This document shows positions 14,820 through 15,383 of a stretch of 15,383 nt of DNA, piece after piece (positions within the stretch are counted from its first letter, which is position 1; every line of letters begins with the position of its first letter). A model generated the notes under the pieces. It saw only the letters and a program-made list of their open reading frames with translations. It was not told the DNA's origin and made no database searches. A program made the translations under genes and the position numbers. Source of the stretch: Candidatus Caenarcanales bacterium (GTDB lineage Bacteria; Cyanobacteriota; Vampirovibrionia; LMEP-6097); assembly GCA_022447685.1 (NCBI GenBank), contig JAKVAO010000066.1, forward strand, positions 1-15,383, written 5' to 3'.

Positions 14820-14906
14820 ATGAAGGTTTTATCTCCTGCATACTTTGCTGCACTAATACAAAGGATAGGGGTGTATTATTTTGATACCTTCTTGGGCAGA
14901 AATTAG
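14820..14906 (+). CDS. Doubtful 28-codon ORF in the mraY-TPR spacer
   Basis: A frame from ATG 14820 to TAG 14904-14906 encodes MKVLSPAYFAALIQ, then RIGVYYFDTFLGRN. TAAATT at 14807-14812 lies 7 nt before the ATG, the same spacing seen at the candidate leaderless genes. In AT-rich sequence such a match is easily random and I recognise no homology, so this is only a candidate. Confidence 0.18.
   Translation: MKVLSPAYFAALIQRIGVYYFDTFLGRN
14854..14882 (+). terminator. Weak candidate terminator after mraY
   Basis: TAATACA (14854-14860) and TGTATTA (14872-14878) form a perfect 7-bp inverted repeat with an 11-nt loop, followed by TTTT. The stem is AT-rich with one G-C pair, so it is a poor intrinsic terminator and could instead be a protein-binding inverted repeat. 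The rest of the 227-bp spacer (14773-14999) shows no RNA gene or other structure I can name. Confidence 0.25.
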
Positions 14907-14999
14907 AGTTATATTACCCCAAAAGCCCATCGATTCATAGAACTTCAAGTTCAAGGCTGAGGAAGATGAAAAAGCGCAGTCTAAGGGAAAAATATAGTA

Positions 15000-15290
15000 G
15001 TGCAAAGCCCTGAAACATTAATTGAATCCATAAAATCTAAAACAGATCTATCTTGGGCAGATTACGCCAATTTGGCTATGGCTTATGAAAAGCAAGGTCG
15101 CATTCAAGAAGCTATAAATACAATCGACAAAGCTATAAAACTCAATCACAGCAACGCAGATTTACATTTCGACCTAGGGAACTTACTTAGACAAAACCAA
15201 AATTTACCCGTAGCTATCAAAGCTTATAGAAACGCTATTAGGTTAAAGCCAGATCACTATAAATCATTTCTTCAGAAACCCACTCACTAG
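15000..15290 (+). CDS. Short TPR-repeat protein
   Basis: The 96-residue product has two clear tetratricopeptide repeats: residues 17-50 (WADYANLAMAYEKQGRIQEA, then INTIDKAIKLN) and 52-84 (ADLHFDLGNLLRQNQNLPVA, then IKAYRNAIRLKPD). A third begins at YKSF but the frame stops after QKPTH. Canonical A/L/Y, G and A/P positions are present, so it is a protein-interaction module. The start GTG 15000 is the only usable one before residue 27; AAGGGA lies 11 nt upstream, a long spacing. There is no signal peptide or membrane segment. The sudden end in the middle of a repeat suggests either a natural mini-TPR protein or a truncated longer one. A 15-codon frame from ATG 14966 overlaps its start in another frame. 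Confidence 0.75.
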   Translation: MQSPETLIESIKSKTDLSWADYANLAMAYEKQGRIQEAINTIDKAIKLNHSNADLHFDLGNLLRQNQNLPVAIKAYRNAIRLKPDHYKSFLQKPTH

Positions 15291-15351
15291 AATATTCAAC
15301 CTCGTGTTTGGCTCCCCCTCGATAAAATATACCAATAAGTGAAAAGAAATT

Positions 15352-15383
15352 GAGGTAATTAATGTCCAATAAGAAATTAAGTA
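15352..15383 (+). CDS. Start of a gene cut by the window edge
   Basis: An ATG at 15362 opens MSNKKLS and runs off the end. GAGGT at 15352-15356 gives a Shine-Dalgarno site 5 nt upstream, which makes a real start likely; the feature range includes that site. CTCGATAA at 15318-15325 resembles the sigma-28 -10 (GCCGATAA), but no TAAA lies at the right distance. Nothing can be said of the product. Confidence 0.45.

Noticed and set aside
14633..14821. Minus-strand frame of 62 codons starting in the mraY-TPR spacer
   Set aside because: It lies mostly antisense to the conserved end of mraY, has no recognisable sequence and only a distant Shine-Dalgarno-like site.
15318..15325. Sigma-28 promoter before the last partial gene (CTCGATAA)
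   Set aside because: No TAAA element at the required distance upstream.
1..15383. CRISPR array, insertion sequence, tRNA or rRNA
   Set aside because: No regularly spaced repeats, transposase motifs, or recognisable tRNA or rRNA sequence on reading both strands.

Overview
The window is an AT-rich, gene-dense bacterial chromosome segment that codes on both strands. It combines general housekeeping genes (lepA, a bifunctional (p)ppGpp synthetase/hydrolase, rph, mraY, a thiamine pyrophosphokinase) with a flagellin-like gene, a CsaB-type pyruvyl transferase and a YggT-family membrane protein. I see no phage, insertion sequence, CRISPR array, rRNA or tRNA. CsaB together with YggT and flagellar genes at low GC would fit a non-photosynthetic relative of Cyanobacteria (Melainabacteria/Vampirovibrionia-like) or a neighbouring phylum. 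This is a guess from gene content, not a placement.

Layout. 200-1210 (+) is an orphan helical/coiled-coil protein, converging with csaB (1220-2224, -). csaB and lepA (2257-4053, +) diverge from a very short spacer. 4142-5995 (+) is a long acidic orphan protein with C-terminal repeats and a good ribosome binding site. It converges on a minus-strand pair, thiamine pyrophosphokinase (7513-8175) overlapping a sodium:solute symporter (6042-7520). The 153 bp upstream of that pair carry a possible hidden 37-codon gene on the plus strand. Then come rph (8329-9066, -), a 676-residue flagellin-like protein whose central region is an FG-GAP-type beta-propeller (9111-11141, -), and the Rel/SpoT gene (11245-13440, -). 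Rel/SpoT diverges from yggT-mraY (13477-14772, +). The right end has a 227 bp spacer, a short TPR protein (15000-15290, +) and the first codons of another gene (15362 onward).

How it fits together. lepA and rel act in translation and the stringent response, rph in RNA 3'-end processing, mraY in peptidoglycan precursor synthesis, and csaB in pyruvylation of a wall polymer that would anchor SLH-type surface proteins. The kinase-symporter overlap suggests uptake and trapping of thiamine. The flagellin-like protein suggests a motile cell with a decorated filament.

The main unexplained signals are: (1) the propeller inserted in the flagellin; (2) a recurring promoter geometry in which a -10-like hexamer lies only 6 to 11 nt before the start codon, implying leaderless or near-leaderless mRNAs, including two divergent pairs with mirror-image -10 boxes; (3) a hidden small ORF with the same geometry; and (4) two sizeable orphan proteins.
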